Assembly (NCBI GenBank): GCA_946807835.1
Contig: OX327706.1
Coordinates: forward strand, 26,711,001 to 26,775,000
DNA length: 64,000 bases
Direction of reading: 5' to 3'
From: Ailanthus altissimus
Taxonomy: Eukaryota; Streptophyta; Magnoliopsida; Sapindales; Simaroubaceae
Part shown: positions 38,001 to 49,034 of the stretch, in pieces
How positions within the stretch are numbered: the stretch's first letter is position 1
Layout: every line of letters starts with the position of its first letter
Translations under genes and position numbers: made by a program
Notes under the pieces: model-generated
Seen by the model: the letters and a program-made list of their open reading frames with translations, nothing else
Told to the model about the DNA's origin: nothing
Databases searched by the model: none

Positions 38001-39058
38001 ATGGCTTGTGGCTTTAGTAGGAGCAAGTATGATGGATGCGTGTACTTCAAGAACATGAGTTGTGGGATGATGTATTTGCTTTTATACGTCGATGATATAT
38101 TGATCGCATGCAAGAATATGAAAGAAATACAGAAGCTTAATAAGCAGTTAAGTGGCGAGTTTGAAATGAAGATTTAGGAGTAGCGAAGAGAATTTTGGGT
38201 ATGGACATTGTGAGGGAAAGATGAGATGTTATCTTTTTGTCCCAACAACGATATATAGTCAAAATTCTAGAGAAGTTTGGTATGTCAAACGCGAAGGCTG
38301 TCTCTACTCCTTTGTCCATGCATTTTAGACTGTCAGCAGCACAGTCGTCGATATCCGAGGATGAAAAGCTGTAGATGAGAAAAGTACCGTATGCAAGCTC
38401 TGTGGGGAGTATCATGTATGCAATGGTTTGCACAAGACCAGACATAGCACAGGCTGTGAGTGTGGTGAGTAGATACATGGCGAATCCGGGTAAAGATCAC
38501 TGGCTTGCAGTAAAGTGGATTCTGAGATATCTCAAGGGAACGTCGAATCACGGGTTGGTGTATAAGAGGGACGAGGACAACAATGAAATGGTAAGAGGGT
38601 ACGTAGACTCAGATTATGCAGGTGATCTTGACAAAAGAAGATCGTTGACTGGCTACGTATTCACAGTGTTTGGGTGTAGTGTGTGTTGGAGATCAGTTCT
38701 ACAACATGTAGTTGCACTTTCTACCACAGAGGCAGAGTGCATAACTGTTGGTGAAGCTATAAAGGATGCCATGTAGTTAAAAGGCGTATGCGCGGAGATA
38801 TTGGCTCGTAAAGATGTAAACACCGGTGTATACTGTGACAGCCAGAGTGCCATACACCTAAGTAAGCATCAAGTGTTCCATGAAAGGTCAAAACACATTG
38901 ATGTGAGGCTCCATTACATTCGTGAGATTGTCCAAAGTGGTGAAGTTAGTCTGACAAAGATAGCGTCATCTAAAAACCCTGCTGATATGTTGACTAAGCC
39001 ACTGCCCTCGGTTAAGTTCGTCTTATGCAAGGACTTAACCGGAGTCACTACTTTGTGA
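35077..39058 (+). pseudogene. Decayed Copia gag-pol polyprotein (Tnt1-94-like)
   Basis: Gag begins at 35077. A CCHC zinc knuckle (CYCCKKEGHFIKDC) is at 35761-35802, and the protease DSG at 35923-35931. The integrase has its H..C..C zinc region at about 36320-36425 and the core from about 36475. The reverse transcriptase has YVDDIL at about 38084-38101, and RNase H spans about 38590-39000. The frame is interrupted by stops at about 35353, 37542, 37590, 38221, 38372 and 38773 and by frameshifts near 36760-36795 and 38172. Several stops (35353, 37542, 37590, 38773) stand where Copia proteins normally have Trp, so TGG has become TAG or TGA. The element cannot make its own enzymes. A full protein would be about 1300 residues. 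Confidence 0.9.
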
Positions 39059-39129
39059 GGGTGACCGAAGATGCGGAAATAAAAGATCGAGTTACTTTGT
39101 GAATGATTTTGAATCAAGGAGGGGATTTG

Positions 39130-39897
39130 TGAGAATATTGATTAAAAATCACTGGAATATGATTTGGGGATCAAGCCAAGTGCGTAGGGTGTGTACGGAT
39201 CGAAGACGGACGCGAAAGGAGGCAAAAAAACTAAAAAGGGCACACCAGGCAACCAACACCGCGGCGCCCAGAACAGAACCTCAGCGTCGCGACACCAGGA
39301 AGCCAGCGCCGCAGCGCTCAGCAGAAGTGCGCCAGCGCTGGAGCGACGAGATCCTAGCGCTGCAGCGCTGGATGCGGGAGCAGTATCCCAAAATTAAGAA
39401 ACTTCCTAATTTCGTCTCCCACTTGTTTCAGGACTCCCTAATACGACTCCCACGCATATAGGAAAAATCTAGGACGTTCCAAGGCCTATATAAAGGCTAT
39501 CAATTGGCTTGTAAACACATCTTGTCATCTTTGTGATCAAGAGTGATCTTTGTGATCAATAGTGATCTTTGTGATCTTAGTGAGATCTTGGTGATCAACA
39601 ATAATCTTAGTGATAATTCTTAGCGGTTCTTTGTGAGAGAAAATCCCTAGAGAGTAAGAGAGAGTTTTTTTTGTGATCTTTCTTGTAATAGGCATACTTT
39701 GTGGTTACCTTGTGATTCATAATAAGAGAAGAGTGTGATCTTGATTCGCCGTAAACATAAGCAAGTTGTCGGACCACGTAATTTTTTGTGTGTTCTTCTT
39801 CTACTCCTTTCTCTATTTTATTTCTTAATAATTTGTTATGCATTATTATATTACTTGGGTGAATTATTTAATTTATTTATGTGTTTCCACTTTAACA
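39130..39897 (+). repeat. 3' LTR of the Tnt1-type Copia element
   Basis: 768 bp, collinear with the 5' LTR. The length difference is mainly a shorter GC-rich patch (about 39255-39375); scattered substitutions are also visible. TATA box at 39487-39494. Confidence 0.9.
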
Positions 39898-40629
39898 AAT
39901 ATTTAACTTTAAATTATAATTTAAATTTTTATCCATTGATCTTATAAAATTTTATGATATAAAATTAAAAGTATTAAATACTATTTTTGACTTTGAATCT
40001 ACATAATTAGATTTAATGAGATTTACGAATAAAAAATTAAGTTATAATTTTAAGTTAAGAAAACTTTATTCATGTGATTAATTTTGACTAGGTGGGAGTA
40101 GGAGTGACAATATGAGTCGGGATTCGTTCGGATTTAGTGAATATAAATTAAGAAAAATTATTCAAATAATAAATTAATTGAATACAAATTTACAGATAAT
40201 TAAACAAATCAAATTAGGGTTTGAAAATCATGATTCATCAATTTGTTTAGAATTTATATAAAATTTAAAAAATACAATTAATTAATTTTGTAACAACTAA
40301 AACATAAAATATAAGAAAATAACAAACAACTTAACAATTACAAAATATAGAAATAAAATAGATAAATTTTATATGGATTGTGTAATTCATCTTTAAAAAA
40401 AATGTGCATTGTGCATTATTAATGATTTATATTTTAATTTAAGTTAATATTTTCATCAAACAAAAAAAAAAACCGAATTTTGGTTATTCATTTATTTACA
40501 TTAAATCAAATATAAATTCATTCAAATTTTGTTATACATTACTTGATTCAACACGAATTTAATTCATTTTTTCATCTTGCCATCCCTAAATAATATATCA
40601 TATCATATCATAAACACATCATTTAAGAT

Positions 40630-40655
40630 TAGTTATATATATATATATATATATA
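40630..40655 (+). repeat. AT dinucleotide microsatellite
   Basis: Run of AT units within the segment matching copy 1; the two copies differ in tract length and position. Confidence 0.7.
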
Positions 40656-41005
40656 AAATTACAAGTTTTAAACATAATAAATTTGAAAACTAGTTGTTAG
40701 TGAAAAGTTAATTATATATTGTTAATTTCATTATCTTATTAGAATTGCTTACCTCTGGTTGTGTTCTAAAATTAATTTAACATGAGGGAAAGGAGGATTG
40801 ACATTTTCGTTTCTAATTTCTTTTTAAAATTATTTATTAAGTCTTTATTTATTTATTTATTTTGAAAGAAGTTTTTTATTTTTTTTAAATACTCAATTTA
40901 ATTTCTATCATTAAAAAAAATAATATTTGAAGCTTAATTTTTATTAGCAATAAAATAAATTAATATGTTTAATCACAATAAATAATCTAATATTTAATTG
41001 AATAA

Positions 41006-41193
41006 GTAATGCTACATATTTTAAGTTGTATCCCAAATTGTATTTCAAATAATGATGTGTTAAATACTCATTGAATAATAAAATAATATAAATTTTAAAA
41101 TTACCCGTTATATCATTTCACAACTCAATAATTATTTGACACATCATTATTTAAGATACAATTTAGAATACAACTTGGATGTGTGACATTATT
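41006..41193. mobile_element. MITE with long terminal inverted repeats
   Basis: The left end (TAATGCTACATATTTTAAGT...) and the reverse complement of the right end (TAATGTCACACATCCAAGT...) stay similar for about 60 bp, including the shared phrase AATAATGATGTGT. The centre is AT-rich. There is no coding capacity. A decayed relative is at about 19200-19375. Target duplication not resolved. Confidence 0.65.
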
Positions 41194-41224
41194 ATAATCG
41201 AATTCATCTTACAATCCTCCATAA

Positions 41225-41600
41225 GTGCAATTTAGAAACTATTTTTTTAATAACATTAGTTAAATTGGGTATTTAAAAAAAATTAAGAAATTAAGAAATA
41301 ATTTAAAAAGAAAAGTTGAGAACTAAATAGTAATTTCTCTCTTGAAAATAAGTTTGGAGAGTAGATTCATGGCCATCAAATTTAAAACTATCAAATTTAG
41401 TTTTGATTATCGCATCAAATTCAAAACATTTATTTAAAAAATTTAAGAATTTAATAAACAATTTCTTTTTTTAAAACAAAATTAAGGACTAAATAATAAT
41501 TTCTCTCTTGAAAATAAGTTTGAAATGTAGTTTTACGGGGATCAAATTCAAAACTATCAGTCAAAACTATCAAATTCAAAAGTTGAGGAGTATATGCACT
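41225..41600. repeat. Internally repeated AT-rich segment
   Basis: The phrase TAATTTCTCTCTTGAAAATA, followed by AGTTTG, occurs near 41330 and again near 41500. Each copy is preceded by a GGACTAAATAATA- or GAACTAAATAGTA-like phrase. Part of the segment looks like the reverse complement of 40800-40930, so it could be an inverted flank around the MITE at 41006-41193. Family unknown. Confidence 0.4.
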
Positions 41601-43672
41601 TTCGTTTCGTGTATCAAAGCACTATGACTTGAATGATCGCTGGATGTTGACAATCAAATGGAAACAAACTTGATCATAAGCAAACAAATTTAGCTACATC
41701 CAGGATTTTGTTTTCAATTTTGATTTGAATTTGGGTTTTACTTTTTATAATTTATGACAATGACCAATGAAAGAATGGAGTTTTTTGGCAATTCATAAAA
41801 GTAGTTCAATAGTAAGGTAAAATAAGCATTTAGAATTTATTTTGTTGGTGTAGATAATTATTTATATTGTAATTCTCTATAATTTATTTAGTATAATTTT
41901 AATTAAAAAAAATCAACTGTTTAAAAAGAAGAATAAAAATAATTAAAGATAAAATGTTCGAAGTACGTGTATGTATATGAATGATATTCTTTTGATGGAT
42001 CATTGTGCATAAAATTTTTCATTATGTATTAATAAGATTAAATCAATAAATTTCATTATGTATTTTTGTGTCAATTTATTTTATTAATAAAAATAATTGT
42101 CAAAAAAATTATATATATTTTTAAAAAAATTATCAATTTCATTCTTAAAATTTAGTTTGAATTATTCTGTGTGCTTTTATATATATTTTCTAAAACACTT
42201 TAATTAGTCTTTTTCATTGAAAGAACAACATCTAGAGTGCATTTTTTTAAAGGCTGTAAGATGAATTTTATCAAATACATGGCTATTTATTATGATTAAA
42301 TATATAAATATATCTTACTGTTTTTGAAAAGTGCTTTTCAAACGCTATTTTTTTAATAATAGAATTTAATCAACGTCTTAAAAAAATATATAAAGATTAA
42401 TTAAGTAATTCAACTAAACTTTTAAATATTAAATTATCATCTTCTCTCTTTTTTTTAAAAATAAATTTATAATTAATATGGAGTTGTTGGGTCATTTTTA
42501 ATCTATACTTGTTGAATGAAATTAATAAAAAGCGGTTAGTTAAATGCTAAATATTAATTACCAAATTAACATAGATATTAATTAACATTTTTCAGTCGTT
42601 TCTACAATTAAATAGAACCACAAGCACAATAGTTACAAATATACTTAAATATTGCAATGTAAATATGCTATCCTAATTGGACTAATTGAAGTCGTTCGAA
42701 TAATAGATCAAAAAGGGCCAAGAGAAAAGAAAATATATTATCGTGAATATTCTTTAGTTTCAATTTAATAACATCGATACTTATAATTAGTAATATTCAA
42801 TTGTTAGAGAATATTTTATTAATTTTAATAAAATTATAAAAAATGATCGGATTACTCTTATAAATTAAAAATTAATGAAATGACATTGCACAAAAATAAA
42901 AAAAGCATGATTCCCCTAAAAAATTCAAAATTTAATAATATATTTTTAATTTTTATTAATAATATAATTATTATATTAAAATAAAAAATTTAAAAAAACG
43001 ACCAAAATAGCGCCCACATTTAACTGCTACAACAACGACTACTCAAATTTTTTTTATTTTTTATTTTTTAAAAAATAATTTTTTTATCATTTATTATGTG
43101 TTGTTTGATTATAATGATAAAAAATTATTTGGTAAGGAATAAATTTTTTTTGGACAAAATAATAATGAAATGAAAATTTTATCACTTTTCAATTATTTTT
43201 AATATAAGATTCTTTACTAATTTGGCATTATTGTCTAATTTTTAAAATTAAGGATATCAATGTTATTAAGTCAAAGCACAAGAATATTCATAATAATATT
43301 TCAAAAAGCACCTTTAATTTTGTTTAATTAAAATGAATTAATTATTAATTTTCACCAACTATTGATAATATCTCAAACTATTAATAATATCAAATAGTGT
43401 ATGTGGCATATTAACATAAATTAGTAAATAGTTAGTGGTAAAACACTTAGTATATGTGTACGTTCGCAATTTGAGGTTGGGATTAAATTTTGGTGGATAT
43501 TAGTATAGTGCAATAATTGCCCAATATGATGAGACTTTCTTCTTTCATTATTAGGGTCTTTGTCGGGCGGGTTTAAATGTAGAAATAATGTATTATTTTG
43601 GTGTTTTTTTTTTATTATGGAGGTTTTTGTTATGAATAGACTTAAATATAAAAGTGATGTATTGTTTCAATT
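41600..43672. other. AT-rich non-coding DNA
   Basis: Two kilobases with very high A+T, many homopolymer tracts and no supported gene, RNA or recognised repeat. Confidence 0.6.
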
Positions 43673-43677
43673 ATTTT

Positions 43678-44175
43678 AGTTGAATTTTGAGAATGAATGT
43701 TCTATAGAGTCTTTTGTGTTTTTGTATATATTGATCAATGTAATAGTTATAGTTTTACATTTAATAAGACACCCTTTTATATTAATTTATAAAGGATATT
43801 TTGTCATGTTTTATACATCAAACACTGTCTTATAATTTTGACTTTTCTCTAGTATTCCACATGATCTCCATCGTTGGATGAACTCTTGTTGTACTTTCAT
43901 CATTAGGATTACTACACCTCATTGTCGTCTTTCCTCATAAGCTGTGTAAACCAGCCTGTGGTGTTCAGCACTCATCTTTTTGTTTCTGTTGGTATTACTG
44001 TCCTTGCTGCTGTGGTGTGCAGCACTCATTTTTCCTGGTGCTGCTGTCTTTGCTCCTATTATTTTGTCATGTTTCTTCTGGTTTGTTACACTGCCATGTC
44101 ACCAGTTGATTAGTTGGCAATGGTGCCATGTCATCCTCACATTTTGGTGTCTGACTCATCTTCATATTTTCAACA
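43678..44175 (-). repeat. 3' LTR of the RE1-like element
   Basis: 498 bp. It is collinear with 48532-49029 without length change. Differences visible by eye are mostly transitions (C/T and G/A). Short frames within it are LTR sequence, not genes. Confidence 0.92.
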
Positions 44176-44189
44176 TCTTCACTCAAGCT

Positions 44190-47100
44190 AAAGGTTTTAG
44201 TTTGGACCTTTAGCTTGTCTCTCAAGTAGCAAAATCTGTCACTGTTGAGGGCTTTAGTTAGGATGTCAGCAGGTTGCTCCAAACTTGGAATGAATCGAAT
44301 GTCTAATTCACCATTACACACTTTATCCCTGACAAAGTGTATGTCAATCTCAATATGCTTGGTTCTTGAGTGATATTCTGGATTTGAAGCCATAGAAGCA
44401 GCACTTAAGCTATCGGTGTAGAGTACTGGTGTGCTTTTAAGTTCCAGTTTCAGTTCTTGAGCTAATGATTTTATCCAGTTGAATTCTGTTGCTGCATTTG
44501 CTATGACTCTATACTCTGACTCTGCACTTGATCTTGATACCACCGATTATTTCTTTGAACTTTAAGAGATTAGGTTTTCACTTAAATAAACAAGGTAGCC
44601 ACTCGTTGACCTCTTGTCATCTGTGTTTGCAGCCCAATCTGCATCTGAATAGGCTCTTATGTTGAGTTCTGTTGATTTTTTGAATGTCAAGCCATACTCA
44701 ACAATGTTGCTTAAATATCTCAAGACTCTTTTACAAGAGATCCAATGTTCCTCTAATGGTGCACTAATGAATTGGCTTAGTTTATTCACTGCAAAAGTCA
44801 ATTCTGGTCTTGTCAAGGTAGCATATTGAAGGCTCCCTATCACACTTCTGTAAAGTGTTGGATTGTGAAAGGTTCTTCCACTTGTTCTGGTTAGTTTGAT
44901 TCATGAGCACAATGGTGTATGAGCCCCCTTGCAGCTTGTCATCTTTGTCTTTTGGAGGAGTTCTCTGATATACTTGGATTGAGACAGGAATATTGTGTCT
45001 TTTGATCTTGTCACCTCTATTCCAAGAAAGAAATGCAGTTCACCTAAGTCTTTTAGAGCAAACTTGGCTTTCAGGTTCTTAATCAGCTTCTGAATTATCA
45101 TTTCATTGCTGCCTGTGATGACTATATCATCAACATATATCAACAGCAGTGTAACATCTTCTTCTGTTCTGCTAAAAAATAGTGAAGTATCTATCTTGAC
45201 TCCTGTGAATCCCCACTGAATTAAAGCTCCCTTTAATTTTTCAAACCAGGCTCTTGGAGCCTGTTTAAGGCCATATAAGGCTTTGTTCAGTTTGCAGATA
45301 AAACTTGGTTTTGAGGGGTCTTTATATCCTTGTGGTTGATCAATATATACATATTTTGTTAGGTCATCATTCAAAAAGGCATTATTGATGTCCACTTGTC
45401 TCAGTTTCCACTCATTTCTCAGAGCTAAAGTCAGAATTATTCTAATGGAGCATGGTTTCACAAACAGGGCTGAAGGTCTCATTATAATCTAGTCCTGGGG
45501 TTTGATGAAAACCCTTTGCCACAAGCCTGGCTTTGTACCTTTCAACTGAGCCATCAGCTTTGTGCTTCACTTTAAAAACCCATTTGTTTTCCACAGTTCT
45601 CATGTTGGATGAATGAGGCACTAGGGTCCATGTCTTGTTCTTGAGAAGAGCATTGTACTCTTCATTCACAGCCTCTTTCCAGTTTTGGTCCAGCAGTGCT
45701 TCATGAATGGATGTTGGTGTGCATAGAAGTTGAGGTGCAGTGTTTAAGTAGACTTTAAGTTTAAAAATACCAGCTTTGGACCTTGTTGTCATGGGGTGAA
45801 TGTTCTGATCTTGATGTGGCTGCAGGTTTTGTATTTCTGATGGTGGGTTTAAGGTTGTGTTTTGTTGTAAAGTGTTTGTGTCATCTGTGTTGTTTTGTGA
45901 GTTCTGTGGGATTGGTGAAGTGATGAATTGATCAATGTTTGAGGGGTTACTATTTAAGGGTTCCAGACCAGCTGACTGACTGACTGTATGGGGTTCAATA
46001 AATATAAATTGCTGAATTGTTCGATCAAATGAGACTTCATCATTAGTATTATGAACTTTAAACTATGAGCAGGACAGATAAGGGAAGAATTCTTCATTGA
46101 AGACTACATGTCTTGCAATGTAAATTATTCCTGAAGAGTGTTGACACACACATCCTTTATGTTTATCACTATATCTTAGGAACACACATTTACTAGTATG
46201 AAAGTCAAATTTGTTGGTGTGGTAGGGTCTTAAGTGAGGGTAACACTCATAGCCAAAAGTTTTGAGTAAGGAGTAGTCTGGTGTATGACTCCACAGTTTC
46301 TCAAAAGGAGATTCATAGTTTAATTGTTTTGAGGGTAATCTGTTTATTATGTAGGTGGCAGTGTAGACAGTTTCCCACCAAAATTTAAGAGGCATGGCTG
46401 TTTGTGCAAGGAGTGTTAGAGCTGTTTCGATTAAGTGTCTATGTTTTCTTTCTACTTTTCCATTTTGGTGGTGAGTATGTGGACATGAGTATCTTTGATT
46501 TATTCCTTCAGAGTTCAAGTATGCTTCTAAGGCTCTAAATTCCCCACCCATGTCACTTTGTAGGTTCTTGATTCTATGTCCAGTGAGCTTTTCAATTTTG
46601 GTCTTAAAGGCAATAAATTTGGACAATGTTTCTGATTTGTTTACAAGGGGATATGTCCAGGTAAAGTTAGTTTGGTCATCCACTAGGGCCAGATAATATT
46701 TGTAGCTCTTGTTTGCAGTGATGGGAGCTGGTCCCCATAGGTCTGCATGCACTATTTCTAAGGGATGTTCTGTTTTGGTTTTTGTTTCTTTAAAGGATAA
46801 TTGATGTCCTTTACCATATTGACAAGCTGAGCAAAAAATGAGTTTAATGTCTGCAGTGTCATTATTTTTTATTTTGAAAGGATCTTTACAACTTAATATA
46901 ATCTCCTTGAGTACCATTACATTAGGGTGCCCTAATCTTTTATGAAGAAGTTCTATCTGGCAGTTTGGTCTCAAGGGGCTGTTGTTGCCATTTAAGGCTA
47001 CTTGACTCACACAAAATATTGACTCAGGACTAGTGATATAGAACAATGACTCTGAAATGCTTGATTTGACAGACATAGGACTCGAATTTTGACTTGACAC

Positions 47101-48509
47101 CTTAGGTTAACAATACAGCTGGTATAGCCATTCTTTAACCACTCCCAGAAGCATCACTTTCCCCTATTTCATGTCCTTCACCACACATTGAGATTTGTTA
47201 AATTCAACTGTAACTTCATTATCATGCAAAAGTTTTGAGATGCTGATCAGGTTTTTGGTTATGTAAGGCGCAATCAATACATCATTCAAGTTTAGATATG
47301 TGGTGTAAGTGTGTGATAGAGCTATGATTGTTGTGCTGCCAACATGTGTAATAGGTAAGTTTTGACCATTACTTACAGTGAGCTCCCGATCTCCTTGGTA
47401 CTGGTTCCTGAGTTTGAGGTTGTTTATGTTGTTGGTGACATGGTGGGTTGCTCCATTATCAAGATACCATGGTTGGCTTGCTTGATTTCCAGTTGTAGCT
47501 ATGTAAGCTCTTCTTGGTTGATTGTTCTGACTTACCTTAGGAGTGAAGTCCTTCTTAAACCTATGCCAGCACTCATTTGCTGTGTGCTTAGGTTTATGGC
47601 ATATCTGACATACATCAATTGTGTATTGCTTTGCTGTTTCTTGAGTTTTTCCTCTGCTTGTGGGATAGCATGTCCAGTATAGTTCCCAAAGTGGTCACTG
47701 GTCTGGTAATGGGCACTTTGTGAGCCTTGAGCACCATTGTTTTTTGCCTTGCCAAACCAACCTTTCTTCCGATTCCAGTTGGTTTGAGTAAAGTTGGCAT
47801 TAATATGTGTTGGGCTATCATACATGTCAGTGGCAAGGTTGTGCTCAAGCCTATGCTCCTGGTTCAGAAGAAGGGCATAGACATCAACCAGAGGTAGTTT
47901 ATTAGCCTTTGAGGTGACATTCACAAACACAGGGTCATATTCATTTCCTAGACCACTTAAAATGTAGTCTACAAGTTCATCATCATTAATAACACACCCT
48001 GCACATCTGAGTGACTCAGCCAAGCTTTTCATCTTCATATAATATTAAGTCATGCTCATTGATCCTTTCTTGGTGGATTGAATGAGATTTTTGAGGTGTA
48101 TTAGTCTGGCCTTAGACTGTGATGCAAAGAGCTTCTCGAGTGTTGACTAGAGCTCAAATGAGGTTGAGCATTCTACCACAGCTCCTGACAGTGAAGAGAG
48201 TAACCAAGACATTAGGTTCTGGTATTGCATCATCCACTTTTGGAAATCTGGGTTTTCTGTGGTTATGACAGTGCTGTCATTGTCAATGGTGACAAGTTGT
48301 TGTCTTGGGGCTGGTTTACTGCCATCAATGAAGGCCAACAAACAATTTCCTCTTATGCTGGGAATCACTTGGGATTTCCACAGCAAGTAATTTGTGTTGG
48401 TTAGTTTTATAGGTGCTGAGAAGACAAAGGAATTTCCAGGCATGCTGGTGTATGGGGTAGAAATGGTAGAGTTTGGTGTGTTTTGGTTTGTTGAAGAGCT
48501 CGATGCCAT
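44190..48509 (-). pseudogene. Decayed Copia gag-pol polyprotein (RE1-like)
   Basis: Gag starts at 48509 (MASSSSTNQNTPNS..) and contains the LTNTNYLLWKSQV segment typical of Copia gag. A zinc knuckle (CQICHKPKHTANEC) is at about 47570-47611 in a shifted frame. The protease motif at about 47452-47460 is DNG instead of DSG. The integrase zinc region and core are at 47000-46400. The reverse transcriptase spans about 45790-44900 with YVDDIV at about 45126-45143, and RNase H is at about 44760-44200. Interruptions include stops near 48144 (Trp expected), 48039 (Gln expected), 46063 and 44901, and frameshifts near 47640 and 45460. It is not able to encode working enzymes. Confidence 0.9.
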
Positions 48510-48519
48510 TGATCAATTG

Positions 48520-48531
48520 GCTCTGATACCA
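48520..48531 (-). other. Primer-binding site (initiator Met-tRNA)
   Basis: On the minus strand TGGTATCAGAGC begins immediately at the LTR end, with no spacer. Confidence 0.9.
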
Positions 48532-49029
48532 AGTTGAATTTTGAGAATGAATGCTCTATAGAGTCTTTTGTGTTTTTGTGTATATTAATCAATATAACAG
48601 TTACAATTTTACATTCAATAAGACACCCTTTTATATCAATTTACAGAGGGTATTCTGCCATGTTTCATACATCAAATACTGTCTTATAATTTTAGCTTTT
48701 CCCTAGTACTCCACATGATCTCCATCGTTGGATGAACCCTTGTTGTACCTTCATCATTAGGATTACTATACCTCACTGTTATCCTTCCTCTTGAGCTGTG
48801 TATGCCAGCCTGTGGTGTTCAGCACTCATATTTCTATTTCTGCTGGTATTGCTGTCCTTGCTGCTGTGGTATGCAACACTCATTTTTTCTGATGTTGTTG
48901 TCCTTACTCCTATTGTTTTGTCATGTTTCTTTTAGTTTGTTACACTGCCATGTCACCGGTTAATTAATTGACAATGGTGCCACGTCATCCTCACATTTTG
49001 GTGTTTGACTCATCTTCATATTTTCAACA
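48532..49029 (-). repeat. 5' LTR of the RE1-like element
   Basis: 498 bp, ending flush with the primer-binding site. The plus-strand outer edge CAACA at 49025-49029 is followed by the ATTTT target duplication. Confidence 0.92.
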
Positions 49030-49034
49030 ATTTT

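Larger units (their letters stand above)
34256..39897 (+). mobile_element. Full-length Tnt1-type Copia LTR retrotransposon (defective)
   Basis: The 5' LTR is 34256-35044 and the 3' LTR 39130-39897, both starting TGAGAATATTGATTAAAAAT and ending in ..CAACA or ..TAACA. A primer-binding site TGGTATCAGAGC (35048-35059, initiator Met-tRNA type) follows the 5' LTR after three bases. A purine tract AAGGAGGGGA (about 39116-39125) precedes the 3' LTR. ATATT occurs on both sides, at 34250-34254 and 39899-39903, each one base beyond the canonical TG/CA ends, and is the probable target duplication. The internal gag-pol is Copia order (gag, protease, integrase, reverse transcriptase, RNase H) but carries several stops and frameshifts. 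It lies inside duplication copy 2. Confidence 0.93.
34220..40080. mobile_element. MITE-like repeat split by a Copia insertion
   Basis: The left piece (34220-34255) ends TTTTCTTAACTTAA..., and the reverse complement of the right piece (about 40048-40080) shows TTTTCTTAACTTAA in matching register with a CACAT-containing outer end. If the Copia element (34255-39898) is removed, the pieces make an AT-rich element of roughly 215 bp with terminal inverted repeats of about 30 bp. This is inference from partial inverted symmetry; no autonomous partner is seen. Confidence 0.4.
26666..40925 (+). repeat. Ancient large direct duplication, copy 2 (decayed, exon-less)
   Basis: This is the second copy of the block 5240-26665. 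It starts abruptly at about 26666 with sequence from RRP44A intron 10 fused to the AT-rich end of copy 1. It then jumps at about 26905 to intron 17 material and at about 27077 to the PILS 5' UTR intron. These deletions remove RRP44A exons 11-23 and every PILS coding exon, and the PILS leader exon is also absent. Later insertions enlarge it: an LTR-like segment near 27.8-28.7 kb, a PP2 fragment, an RNase-H-like fragment, a SINE-like element and a whole Copia element. It has no coding capacity from the parental genes. Confidence 0.83.
43678..49029 (-). mobile_element. Full-length RE1-like Copia LTR retrotransposon (defective)
   Basis: LTRs of exactly 498 bp lie at 43678-44175 and 48532-49029. 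In element orientation each begins TGTTGAAAATATGAAG and ends CTCAAAATTCAACT, that is TG..CT rather than TG..CA. The primer-binding site (GCTCTGATACCA on the plus strand, 48520-48531) is flush with the LTR edge, which fixes that edge. The 5-bp target duplication ATTTT is present at 43673-43677 and 49030-49034. Gag, protease, integrase, reverse transcriptase and RNase H are recognisable in Copia order between the LTRs, but with stops and frameshifts. Confidence 0.93.

Noticed and set aside
43922..44213. Hydrophobic frames of 63-77 residues
   Set aside because: Within the 3' LTR of the RE1-like element; mirrored in the other LTR and not conserved as protein.
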